Source of the DNA: Streptomyces griseoaurantiacus
GTDB lineage: Bacteria > Actinomycetota > Actinomycetes > Streptomycetales > Streptomycetaceae
Assembly: GCA_014656015.1 (NCBI GenBank)
Contig: BNBP01000032.1
Coordinates: 1 to 64,000 of the forward strand
DNA: 64,000 nucleotides
Reading direction: 5' to 3'
This document shows, piece after piece, positions 41,087 through 49,038 of this stretch. Both the position numbers and the translations under genes were made by a program. Below the pieces are notes generated by a model. It saw only the letters and a program-made list of their open reading frames with translations. It was not told the DNA's origin and made no database searches. Numbering within the stretch: the first letter of the stretch is position 1; every line of letters begins with the position of its first letter.

Positions 41087-43026
41087 CGTCGGGCCTCCAG
41101 GTGGGCGGTGTGGATGCATCGGCTGGTGCGGTGCTCGCCGACGGGGAGCAGGGGGATCTCCTGCTCGGCGCAGTCGGCCTCGGCGAGTGGGCAGCGGGTG
41201 CGGAAGCGGCAGCCCGCGGGCCGGTCGCCGGGCGGCGGCACCGTCCCCTCGACGGCCTTGATCGGGGTGCGGCGCGGGGCGTGTTCGGGGCCGGCGGCCA
41301 TGAGCGCGGCGGTGTAGGGGTGGGAGGGGCGGGCGAAGACGTCCTCCACGGGGGCGCTCTCGACGACCTGGCCCGCGTACATGACCGCCACGTCGGAGCA
41401 GATGTCGGCGACGACGCCCCAGTCGTGGGTGACGATCAGGACGGCCATGCCGGTGTCGGCCTGGATGCGGCGCAGCAGGGCGAGGATGTCGGCCTGCACG
41501 GTGACGTCGAGCGCGGTGGTCGGCTCGTCGGCGATGAGCAGTTCGGGAGAGCCCGCGAGGGCCGCGGCGATGGCGACGCGCTGCGCCATGCCGCCGGAGA
41601 TCTGGAAGGGGTAGCGGGTGACGATCTCCTCCGGGTCGGGCAGTTCGACCATCTCCAGCAGTTCGAGCACCCTGCGCCGCGCGGCCCCGCGGGACATGCG
41701 GGTGTGGGCGCGGACGACCTCGCCGAGCTGGGCGCCGATCCGGAACGAGGGGTCGAGGGCAACCATGGGTTCCTGGGAGATCAGCGCGATGCCGGTGCCG
41801 CGGATCGCGGCGAGTTCCTTACGGCTCGCCCTGGTCAGTTCCCTGCCCCGGAAGCGGACGGAGCCGCCGGTGACGGCGCCGTTGGCCTCCAGCAGGCCGA
41901 GGACGGCGCGGGCGGTGACGGACTTGCCGCTGCCGGACTCGCCGACCAGGCCCAGGGTGCGGCCGGCCCGTACGTCGAAGCCCACCTTGGTGAGGACCTC
42001 CCTCTCGCCGTGCGGGGTGAGGAAGGAGACGTCGAGGTCGCGCACGCGGAGCAGTACGGGAGCCTCGGCCTCGGACCCGGGTACCTCGACGGGTGCCTCG
42101 GGTGCCCGGCGTCCGGACGCGGGACGGGCCCGCAGGCCGCCGGAGGAGGTGTGGCTCTGCGCCGTGACGTCGCGGACGACATCGCCGAGGATGCCGAAGG
42201 CGAGCACGGTCAGGGCGATCAGCCCGCCGGCGGGGACCAGCAGCCAGGGTGCCCTGGACAGGGTGACGGCGGACTCGTTGATCATGCCGCCCCAGGTGGG
42301 GCTGGGGGGCGGCGGGCCCAGGCCGAGGAAGGTCAGTCCGGTCTGGATGCCGATCGCCACGGCGGCGAACAGGGAGGTCTGGACGATGATGACGCCGCGG
42401 CAACGGGGCAGGATGTGCCGGAAGATGATCTGCACGCGGCCGAGCCCGAGCAGTTCGGCGGCGGAGACGTAGAGCTCCTGCCGGACCGTCATGGCCGCGC
42501 CGCGCACGACGCGGAGCGTGCCCGCGGCGCTCAGTACGCCGAGGGTGATCATCGCGGCGGCGATGGAGCGGTCGAAGATGGTGAGGACGCCGAGGAGGAT
42601 CACGATCGTCGGCACCGACATCACGATGTCGCAGACGCGCATCACGAACCGGTCGAAGCGCCCGCCGAGGTATCCGGTGGCGACTCCGAGGGGCACGGCG
42701 ACGACGAGTTGGGCGAGGACGCCCTCGAGGACGCCGGCCAGGGCCGGGCGGCCGCCGTACAGGAGCCGGCTGAGGAGGTCCCGGCCGAGACTGTCGGTGC
42801 CGAGCCAGTACCGCGAGCTGGGCGTCTCCAGGACGTGGTGCAGGTTCTGCCGCAGCGGGTCGGCGGGGGCGAGTACCGGGGCCAGCAGGGTGGCCAGGAT
42901 GAGCAGGAGCAGGAATCCGCCGGCGATCGAGCCGCGGGGGGTGCGCAGGACCGAGCGGAGGATGCCGCGGTGCGCGTCCGCCGCTGCCGGGAGCGCGGTG
43001 GGCGTCTCGGGGGCCGTGGTGGTCAT
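41083..43026 (-). CDS. Fused ABC permease (OppC-like) and ATPase (OppD-like)
   Basis: A 647-residue fusion. Residues about 25-295 are an OppC-type permease: YWLGTDSLGRDLLSRLLYGG, membrane helices, the EAA loop AELLGLGRVQIIFRHILPRC and GPPPPSPTWGGMINES. A linker of about 40 residues rich in Ala and Pro follows. Residues about 335-640 are an OppD ATPase: GESGSGKS, QEPMVALDP, ISGGMAQRVAIAAAL, LLIADEPTTALD, and a C-terminal cysteine cluster (CRFRTRCPLAEADC). Both halves look intact, so one polypeptide gives a TM and a nucleotide-binding domain. It overlaps both neighbours by 4 bases. Confidence 0.92.
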   Translation of the reverse strand: MTTTAPETPTALPAAADAHRGILRSVLRTPRGSIAGGFLLLLILATLLAPVLAPADPLRQNLHHVLETPSSRYWLGTDSLGRDLLSRLLYGGRPALAGVLEGVLAQLVVAVPLGVATGYLGGRFDRFVMRVCDIVMSVPTIVILLGVLTIFDRSIAAAMITLGVLSAAGTLRVVRGAAMTVRQELYVSAAELLGLGRVQIIFRHILPRCRGVIIVQTSLFAAVAIGIQTGLTFLGLGPPPPSPTWGGMINESAVTLSRAPWLLVPAGGLIALTVLAFGILGDVVRDVTAQSHTSSGGLRARPASGRRAPEAPVEVPGSEAEAPVLLRVRDLDVSFLTPHGEREVLTKVGFDVRAGRTLGLVGESGSGKSVTARAVLGLLEANGAVTGGSVRFRGRELTRASRKELAAIRGTGIALISQEPMVALDPSFRIGAQLGEVVRAHTRMSRGAARRRVLELLEMVELPDPEEIVTRYPFQISGGMAQRVAIAAALAGSPELLIADEPTTALDVTVQADILALLRRIQADTGMAVLIVTHDWGVVADICSDVAVMYAGQVVESAPVEDVFARPSHPYTAALMAAGPEHAPRRTPIKAVEGTVPPPGDRPAGCRFRTRCPLAEADCAEQEIPLLPVGEHRTSRCIHTAHLEARR

Positions 43027-43964
43027 GCCGCACGCACCTTGGGATTGAGGAGGCCGTAGGCGATGTCGATCAGCAGGTTGACGACGATCACGGCCAGGGT
43101 GAGGACCACGCCGACGCCGAGGATGACGGGGACGTCGTGGTCGAGGGTGGCCTGGGTGGCGAGGGTGCCGAGGCCCGGCAGCACGAACACGTTCTCGATG
43201 AAGACGGCGCCGCTGAGCATGCCGATGGAGACGAGGCCGAGGGAGGTGACCACGGGGATGGCGGCGTTGCGCAGGACGTGCCGCAGCAGCAGCGAGGTGG
43301 TGCCCACGCCGTTGGCCCGCAGGAAGCGCACGTAGTCGGCCTCGAGCACCTCCGCGACCGAGTCCCGGGTCTGCTTCGCCACCGCCGTGATGCCGTGCAG
43401 GCTCAGGGCGATGACGGGCAGCACGATGGAGCGCAGCCAGTCGCCGGGCGACTCGGCGAACGGTGTGTAGCCGGTGGCGGGCAGCAGATTGGCGCGTTCC
43501 GCGAGGGCGGCCACGAGGAGCAGGGCGATCCAGAAGCTGGGCAGGGCGAAGCCGAGCAGCGAGACGACGTCGATGACGCGTCCGAGGAAGCCGCCGCGCA
43601 CGGCGCTGGCGAAGCCCAGGGCGATACCGGCGACGGCGCTGAGCAGCATGCTCGGCACGAGCAGGGAGAGGGTGACCCCCAGCCGGGTGTCCAGGCTCGA
43701 CATCACGTCGACGCCGCTGATGATGGAGGTGCCGAGGTCGCCGTGGAGGGCGCCGGCCAGCCAGTCGCCGTAGCGGCTGACCAGGGGTTCGTTCAGGCCG
43801 AGCTGTTCGCGCAGCGCGGCCACGGTCTGCGGGTTGGCGTTCTCGCCGAGGATGGTGCGGGCGGCGTCTCCGGGGACGAAGGCCTGGAGGACGAAGACGA
43901 TGAGGGTGACGATCAGCAGCAGGGGGATCGACGTGGCGATCCGGTTCCCTATCAGACGCAGCAC
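43023..43964 (-). CDS. ABC transporter permease, DppB/OppB type
   Basis: A 313-residue permease with about six membrane helices. ALREQLGLNEPLVSRYGDWL is the OppB periplasmic motif, VLEADYVRFLRANGVGTTSL with LLRHVLRNAAIPVVTSLGL the cytoplasmic EAA loop. GTG at 43964 with GGAGG upstream. Its stop overlaps the fused permease-ATPase by 4 bases; its partner membrane domain is the N-terminal half of that fusion. Confidence 0.9.
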   Translation of the reverse strand: MLRLIGNRIATSIPLLLIVTLIVFVLQAFVPGDAARTILGENANPQTVAALREQLGLNEPLVSRYGDWLAGALHGDLGTSIISGVDVMSSLDTRLGVTLSLLVPSMLLSAVAGIALGFASAVRGGFLGRVIDVVSLLGFALPSFWIALLLVAALAERANLLPATGYTPFAESPGDWLRSIVLPVIALSLHGITAVAKQTRDSVAEVLEADYVRFLRANGVGTTSLLLRHVLRNAAIPVVTSLGLVSIGMLSGAVFIENVFVLPGLGTLATQATLDHDVPVILGVGVVLTLAVIVVNLLIDIAYGLLNPKVRAA

Positions 43965-44001
43965 GGCCTGCCTCCGGCTCCTTCGCGGGGGTGTGCGGGT
44001 C

Positions 44002-45591
44002 TCATCGCAGCCGCCAGGAGAGGTCGGCGCGGGGTCCCGTGGGGACGGGGTTGGGGTTGACCACGGAGGACCTGATGTTCTCCAGGTTCTCGGCGGCGTA
44101 GGAGATGTTCTTGGTCGCGAAGACGGGCACGAACCATGTGAGCTCCTCGAAGCGTGCGGAGGCCTTCCGGTACAGCTCGGTGCGGGCCCCGGCGTCGGTC
44201 TCGGAGGCCGCCTGGCGCAGCAGCGCCTTCAGCTTCGGGTCCGAGGAGCCGAAGGGGTTGAAGGCGCCGGTCATGACCTGGGAGGCGACCTCGGCCGTGG
44301 TGGTGCCGACGTTGGGGAAGAGGGTGACGGCGTACTTCTTCGACAGCGCGTCGGCGGTGAACTGGCCGATGCCGGTGGTCTGCACCTGGAGTTTCACGTC
44401 GATGCCGATGTCCTCCAGCGCGGCGGCCACGGCCTGGGAGTAGTTGGTGTTGGGGTCGATGAGGGACTGGGTGAGCACGGTGAGCCGGAAGCCGTGCGGG
44501 TAGCCGGCCTCGGCCAGCAGCTTCTTGGCCCTGCGGACGTCGTGGCCGTAGCCGAGGGACTTGTCGTAGCCGTCGGTGCCCGGCAGCAGCATCTGGCCGC
44601 TCGGGGTGGCGTAGGCGCCGGCCAGTCCGTGGGCCATGGTCGGCCGGTCGAAGGCCAGCGCGATCGCACGGCGTACGCGGACGTCGGCGAGCGGGGGTGC
44701 GACCTTGCCCTCGCGGTCGACCAGGTTGAGGGCCCAGTTGTAGAAGGGCGCGGTGCGTACGGTCAGTCCCGCCCGCTTCGCGGCGTCCGCGGTGTTGGCG
44801 TTGCCGGAGGAGGCGTACTGCACCTGTCCGGTGCGTGCGGCGGACAGGACGGCGTTGGCGTTGCCGATGACGTGGATGACCACCGACCGGAAGTGCTGCG
44901 CCTCGGGCCGGAAGTAGTGGGGGTTGCGCCGGTACACGTATGTGTTGCCGGCGACGGAGGCCTTCCCGTCGTACACGTACTGGCCGGTGCCGCTGCTGGA
45001 GGTGAGCAGTGACTGGGGGGCGGCGAGTCCGGCGGGGCCGATGATGTTGCCGATGCCGTAGTACTGGGTCATCGTCGACGCCGCGTCGGACTGCGGTTCG
45101 GCGTAGGTGACGCGCACGGTCATGGGGCCGGTGGCGCGGACGCTCTCGACCGCTCCGACCTTGCCGACCAGGCCGCCGCCCGCCTTGAGGAAGTACTTCA
45201 TCGACGCGGCCGCCGCCTTCGCGGTCAGGGGTGAGCCGTCGGAGAAGGTGACGCCCTCGCGCAGCTTCAGCTCGAAGACGGTGTTCGTGTCGTCGAGGTA
45301 GCGCCAGTCGGTGGCCAGGTCGGGCACCAGCTCGCCCTCGCCGCTGAGGTAGATCAGCGGGTCGTAGGCGAGTGCGGAGAACATGGTCGAGCCGCCGTTT
45401 CCGGCCATGGCCGGATTCATACTGATGGGAGGTCCGGTGAACTGGAGGGAGAGCTGCTCCCCGGCGACGCTGCCGCTTTCCGTTCCGGCACAGGCGCTCA
45501 GCAGGAGGGCCGAGGCCAGAGCGAGGGCGGCGAGACGGAGGCGACCGGCCGGGCGGCGGCCCCGCCCTGTTCCACGAAGAGGCTTTTTCAT
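44002..45591 (-). CDS. ABC transporter substrate-binding lipoprotein, family 5
   Basis: A 529-residue SBP_bac_5 lipoprotein, first gene of the minus-strand operon. The signal ends in LLSAC with lipidated Cys34. Family segments include LVPDLATDWRYLDDTNTVFE, TFSDGSPLTAKAAAASMKYF and VRVRRAIALAFDRPTMAHGL. It captures the extracellular substrate for the importer. The ATG at 45591 has GGAG upstream. It is divergent from the PaaX gene at 45852 with palindromic elements in the gap. The ligand is unknown; the downstream hydrolases and CoA-transferase argue for a carboxylate ester or amide. Confidence 0.88.
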   Translation of the reverse strand: MKKPLRGTGRGRRPAGRLRLAALALASALLLSACAGTESGSVAGEQLSLQFTGPPISMNPAMAGNGGSTMFSALAYDPLIYLSGEGELVPDLATDWRYLDDTNTVFELKLREGVTFSDGSPLTAKAAAASMKYFLKAGGGLVGKVGAVESVRATGPMTVRVTYAEPQSDAASTMTQYYGIGNIIGPAGLAAPQSLLTSSSGTGQYVYDGKASVAGNTYVYRRNPHYFRPEAQHFRSVVIHVIGNANAVLSAARTGQVQYASSGNANTADAAKRAGLTVRTAPFYNWALNLVDREGKVAPPLADVRVRRAIALAFDRPTMAHGLAGAYATPSGQMLLPGTDGYDKSLGYGHDVRRAKKLLAEAGYPHGFRLTVLTQSLIDPNTNYSQAVAAALEDIGIDVKLQVQTTGIGQFTADALSKKYAVTLFPNVGTTTAEVASQVMTGAFNPFGSSDPKLKALLRQAASETDAGARTELYRKASARFEELTWFVPVFATKNISYAAENLENIRSSVVNPNPVPTGPRADLSWRLR

Positions 45592-45633
45592 CACGCGCTC
45601 CGGTGGGTGTGATTCGGCCACGAGTTGCAGTGA

Positions 45634-45670
45634 ACGTATACGTGGCACTTACGAGCGTCAACATAAGTGC
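45634..45670. promoter_or_regulatory. Palindromes in the divergent PaaX/operon promoter
   Basis: ACGTATACGT (45634-45643) is a perfect 10-base palindrome. GCACTTA (45645-45651) and TAAGTGC (45664-45670) are exact inverted arms 12 bases apart. They lie 43-79 bases upstream of the substrate-binding protein start and are notably AT-rich for this genome, so they are the best candidates for PaaX binding and the operon promoter. Confidence 0.5.
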
Positions 45671-45851
45671 AACAGATATTTTCCCGACCCGACATACGAC
45701 GCCCGTATGGCACGGGGTGCCTCGATCGGGGCCTGCCTACAGACAGGGATCACATGCGAGCTGTAGCATCTGCCCTGCCATCCGGGCGTAACGAAATCTG
45801 TAACGCGTTCGGAGTTCCGCAAGGGTCTTCACACAGCTAAGGACACAGAGC

Positions 45852-46799
45852 GTGCGATCCGATTCCGTTCCCGTCCGGGAACTGGAGGACGTGGCGCTGC
45901 CCCGCGCACAGGGCGGTTCCTCGCCTCAGCACCTCCTGGTCACCCTCCTCGGTGACTACTGGATACGGCAGGACGGGGACCTGCCCTCGGCCGGGCTCAT
46001 CGACCTGCTGGCCGAGTTCGAGGTGAGCGCGTCCAGTGCCCGCGCCGCGCTCAACCGGCTGCTGCGCCGGGGACTCGTCGACATCCGCAAGGCGGGCCGC
46101 CAGACCTTCTACCGGCTCAGCCACCAGGTCGTGGAGCGGGTGGTCGAGGGCGGCCGGCGCATCGCCTCGTTCGGTCTGCCGACCGACTGGGACGGGCAGT
46201 GGACGATCGTCGCCTTCTCCATCCCGGAGAACCGCCGGGAGAGCAGGCACCTGCTCCGCTCCCGGCTGAGCTGGTTCGGGTTCGCCCCGCTGTACGACGC
46301 GCTCTGGGTGTCCGCGACCTCGACGGCGGCCGACGCCCGGGCGGTCCTGGCGGCGCTGGACATCACCTCGGCGACCGTCTTCACCGCGACCGCCGAGACG
46401 ACGGTCGACCGCTCGCCCCTGTCCGCCTGGGACCTGGACGCCCTCGCGTCGGTCTACACCACGTTCCTCGCCGAGACCCGCCCGCTGCTCGACGCCGTCC
46501 TCGCGGGACGGGTCGCCCCGCGGCAGGCACTCATCGCCCGGACCCGGCTGATGGACACCTACCGGCGCTTCCCCGGCACGGACCCGGGCCTGCCCAGCGC
46601 CCACATGCCCGAGGGATGGCCGCGCGAGGAGGCACGCGCGCTGTTCACCGAGGTCTACAACGCGCTGGGGCCCCTCGCCGAGTCACGGGTCAAGCAGATC
46701 ATGGGCGCGCACGACGCCGAGGCCGCGCGGCGGGCGCGGTTCCAGTCCGTGGAGCAGCTCCGCGACCGGCCCGCGACGGAGGAGGGGACGCCGGCGTGA
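45852..46799 (+). CDS. PaaX family transcriptional regulator 1
   Basis: A 315-residue PaaX-type repressor. The winged helix is at residues about 25-90 (QHLLVTLLGDYWIRQDGDLP, LIDLLAEFEVSASSARAALN, RLLRRGLVDIRKAGRQTFY). The middle domain has WDGQWTIVAFSIPENRRESR and YDALWVSATS, and the C-terminal domain LMDTYRRFPGTDPGLPSAHM. PaaX proteins usually sense an acyl-CoA such as phenylacetyl-CoA. Divergent from the ABC/CoA-transferase operon, it probably represses it until an acyl-CoA intermediate accumulates. Confidence 0.88.
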   Translation: MRSDSVPVRELEDVALPRAQGGSSPQHLLVTLLGDYWIRQDGDLPSAGLIDLLAEFEVSASSARAALNRLLRRGLVDIRKAGRQTFYRLSHQVVERVVEGGRRIASFGLPTDWDGQWTIVAFSIPENRRESRHLLRSRLSWFGFAPLYDALWVSATSTAADARAVLAALDITSATVFTATAETTVDRSPLSAWDLDALASVYTTFLAETRPLLDAVLAGRVAPRQALIARTRLMDTYRRFPGTDPGLPSAHMPEGWPREEARALFTEVYNALGPLAESRVKQIMGAHDAEAARRARFQSVEQLRDRPATEEGTPA

Positions 46800-46834
46800 G
46801 GCGCGGCCGGTGACCCGCGCGGGGCCGGGGCGCG

Positions 46835-47806
46835 CTATCCGCGGGCGTTCTCCGGCTGCCGGGTCCGGCTGCCCTCCCCCGTCCAGTCCCCGCAGGTCAG
46901 GTGTGTCGCCGACGCGGCGAGCGCCTCGTCGTGGGCGGCGACGATCTGGCGGAACCGCAGTTCGGCCAGGGGGCCGAGGCCGTCGTAGAGGGTCTGGAAC
47001 GTCTCCCTGGCCCGTGCGCGGGGCCAGTCCCGCGGCAGCAGGTCCCCGGGCAGGTCGGAGTCGAGCCCGGGGAACGTGCGCCAGCCGTCGAAGACCCGCA
47101 GCCGCTCGGCGAACGCGTCCACGAGGGTGAGGGTGCCGGAGGCCAGGCGTGCCGCGGACTCCCGGTGCGCCTCGACGAAGGCGCGGTAGGCCTCCGCGAC
47201 CGCGTCCAGGTCCCAGGCCGTGAGCGGCGAGATCCCGCCGGCCTCCGAGGCGCGCAGCACCGTCAGGTTGCCGACCCCGGCCGCCCGGAAGATCGGCTCC
47301 AGCGCCTCGGGATCGGCACGCGGGGAGACCCACAGACCGTCGAAGAGGGGCGCGAAGCCGAGCCAGCGCAGATAACTGCGCACCCGGTGACGCAGGTGCC
47401 GCTGCTGCTCGGGAATGCTGAATCCGGCCACCGTCCACAGGCCGTCCCAGTGGTCGGACCCGGTGCCGAAGCGGACGATGCTGAGGATCTTCTGCCGGGC
47501 ATCCTCGCGGCCGTTCTCGCTGAACCGCAGATAGGACTGCCGGCCGGAGCGTTCCGCCTCCAGCACCCCGCGCTTGACCAGGCGGTTGGCCGTCGCCCTG
47601 GCGCTGGTCTCGCTGACGCCGAACTCCGCGAGCAGGGAGATGACCGCGCCCATCGGCAGGGCCTGCGGGACGTCCAGCCAGTACTCGCCGAGCAGGGTGG
47701 TCAGCAGGCGCTGCGGGGAGGCGCCTGTCTGCTGCCGCGGGAGGACACTGCCCTCCTCCGCACGCCGGAGGACCAGTGCTTCGAGGGACGGCTTCTCGGA
47801 CGGCAT
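46835..47806 (-). CDS. PaaX family transcriptional regulator 2
   Basis: A 323-residue paralogue of the regulator at 45852, in convergent orientation with 35 bases between the stops. The same order is seen: QRLLTTLLGEYWLDVPQALP, SLLAEFGVSETSARATANRL, HWDGLWTVAGFSIPEQQRHL, FDGLWVSPRADPEALEP, LRVFDGWRTFPGLDSDLPGD. Two divergent copies side by side suggest that they sense different acyl-CoA intermediates or bind the same control region in succession. It is preceded by a hairpin at 47825-47849 that separates it from the VOC gene. Confidence 0.87.
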   Translation of the reverse strand: MPSEKPSLEALVLRRAEEGSVLPRQQTGASPQRLLTTLLGEYWLDVPQALPMGAVISLLAEFGVSETSARATANRLVKRGVLEAERSGRQSYLRFSENGREDARQKILSIVRFGTGSDHWDGLWTVAGFSIPEQQRHLRHRVRSYLRWLGFAPLFDGLWVSPRADPEALEPIFRAAGVGNLTVLRASEAGGISPLTAWDLDAVAEAYRAFVEAHRESAARLASGTLTLVDAFAERLRVFDGWRTFPGLDSDLPGDLLPRDWPRARARETFQTLYDGLGPLAELRFRQIVAAHDEALAASATHLTCGDWTGEGSRTRQPENARG

Positions 47807-47824
47807 CGCCCCAGCCTAGAGCCT

Positions 47825-47849
47825 GCCCGGCGCTTCCCGTCCGCCGGGC
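47825..47849 (-). terminator. Hairpin between VOC gene and PaaX 2
   Basis: GCCCGGCG (47825-47832) and CGCCGGGC (47842-47849) form a perfect 8-base stem with a 9-base loop, 77 bases after the VOC stop on the minus strand. Confidence 0.5.
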
Positions 47850-47925
47850 GGCGAGTGCGCCTCCTGGCAGCGGGCTGCCGTGCCCGGGTGTCGTGCCGGA
47901 GTGCCGGGGCCCGTCGGGACCGCCC

Positions 47926-48312
47926 TCAGGCGGGACGGCCTCCCGCGCGTTCCCACTGCTCCTCACTCCACTCGACGTACTCGAGCTGGAGGCCGCCGGG
48001 CAGCCTGGCGGTCAGGTTCCGCCCGGTGGGTACGGCCCGCGGCCCGCGCACGAGTTCCGCCCCCGCCTCGTCGAGCCGCTCCCGGCACGCGTCGAGGTCG
48101 TCGACGAGCAGCGTCGCCACCGTCTCCCGGTACGGCGCGAGCGCCTCCTCGTCCCCCGCCACCACCAGGACCTCCCCGACGGTGGCCAGGTCCGGACCGT
48201 TCGGCAGCGAGAAGCGGCTGGTGACCGGCTCGCCGGTGGCGGCGGCGAGCGAGGCCGACACGGTGTCGAGATCGGTGGTGTACACGCGGGCGTAGGTACG
48301 GAGGATGCGCAT
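47926..48312 (-). CDS. VOC family protein
   Basis: A 128-residue vicinal-oxygen-chelate fold protein. RILRTYARVYTTDLDTVSAS opens the first beta-alpha-beta unit and LVDDLDACRERLDEAGAELV with PGGLQLEYVEW the second. The usual metal-binding His/Glu residues are not obvious except the late Glu, so catalysis is uncertain; relatives act as resistance or lyase proteins. Start at the ATG at 48312; a second ATG four codons upstream cannot be excluded. Confidence 0.7.
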   Translation of the reverse strand: MRILRTYARVYTTDLDTVSASLAAATGEPVTSRFSLPNGPDLATVGEVLVVAGDEEALAPYRETVATLLVDDLDACRERLDEAGAELVRGPRAVPTGRNLTARLPGGLQLEYVEWSEEQWERAGGRPA

Positions 48313-48357
48313 GGCACACAGCATGGCAGGGTGCCCGCCGGGGGCGGCCGTGCGGGC

Positions 48358-49038
48358 TCACCGCAGGACGAGCAGGGGCTCCTCGCGTGCGGTGTGCAGG
48401 CGCCACAGCTCCCCGGCCACCTCGTCCGGTTCGTGACGGGCACCGGGCCCGAGGGGGCCGACGACCGTGACCTGCGCGGCGTGGATCCCCTCGCCCGCGA
48501 GCGTGTCGTGCAGCATGCGCGTGTAGGCGGACTCGGCCGCGTAGGCGATGCCCGACACCGCGCGGTCCCGGTGCGGTTCGACGGCGGCGCCCCCGGTGGT
48601 GAACAGCAGCGTGCCGCGTCCGCGGCGGCGCATGTCGGGCACCACCGCGCGGACCGCGACCGAGGCGGCGACGACGCTCAGGGACAGGGCGTCCTCGAGG
48701 TCCGCCGGGGCGGTCTCCAGCACGGGTCTGATCCACTCCAGGGCCGGCCGCGGGCTGAACAGCAGCACCTCGACCGGGCCGAGCGTCTCCCGCAGCGCGC
48801 CGAGCGCGGCGGTGAGCGCCGCGGCGTCGGTGACGTCGGCGGTGCGGGTCGCCGCCGTGATCCCCTCGGCGCGCAGGCCGGCGGCGACCTGGTCGAGGCT
48901 CCCGGCGCTGCGCGCGATCAGCCCGACCGGGTGGCCGTCCCGGCCGAACCGCCGGGCGGCCGCCGCCCCCAGGCCCGGTCCGGCACCGACCACGACGAAC
49001 GCTCCCCTGTCCGCTCCCTTGTCGCTCACTTCGCTCAC
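48358..49038 (-). CDS. SDR-fold protein lacking the YxxxK motif
   Basis: A 226-residue Rossmann protein. VVVGAGPGLGAAAARRFGRD is the nucleotide-binding motif, with DVTDAAALTAALGALRE and VEVLLFSPRP at the usual places. Where the catalytic YxxxK should be, the sequence is YAAESAYTRMLHD, without the lysine in position. It may bind NAD(P) without classical dehydrogenase activity, as in other GxGPGLG-type SDRs. The GTG start overlaps the stop of the upstream SDR gene. Confidence 0.75.
   Translation of the reverse strand: MSEVSDKGADRGAFVVVGAGPGLGAAAARRFGRDGHPVGLIARSAGSLDQVAAGLRAEGITAATRTADVTDAAALTAALGALRETLGPVEVLLFSPRPALEWIRPVLETAPADLEDALSLSVVAASVAVRAVVPDMRRRGRGTLLFTTGGAAVEPHRDRAVSGIAYAAESAYTRMLHDTLAGEGIHAAQVTVVGPLGPGARHEPDEVAGELWRLHTAREEPLLVLR

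Noticed and set aside
45852..47806. A phenylacetate degradation locus, suggested by PaaX
   Set aside because: None of the PaaABCDE epoxidase, PaaK ligase or PaaG/PaaZ genes are present; PaaX-type regulators also control other acyl-CoA pathways.
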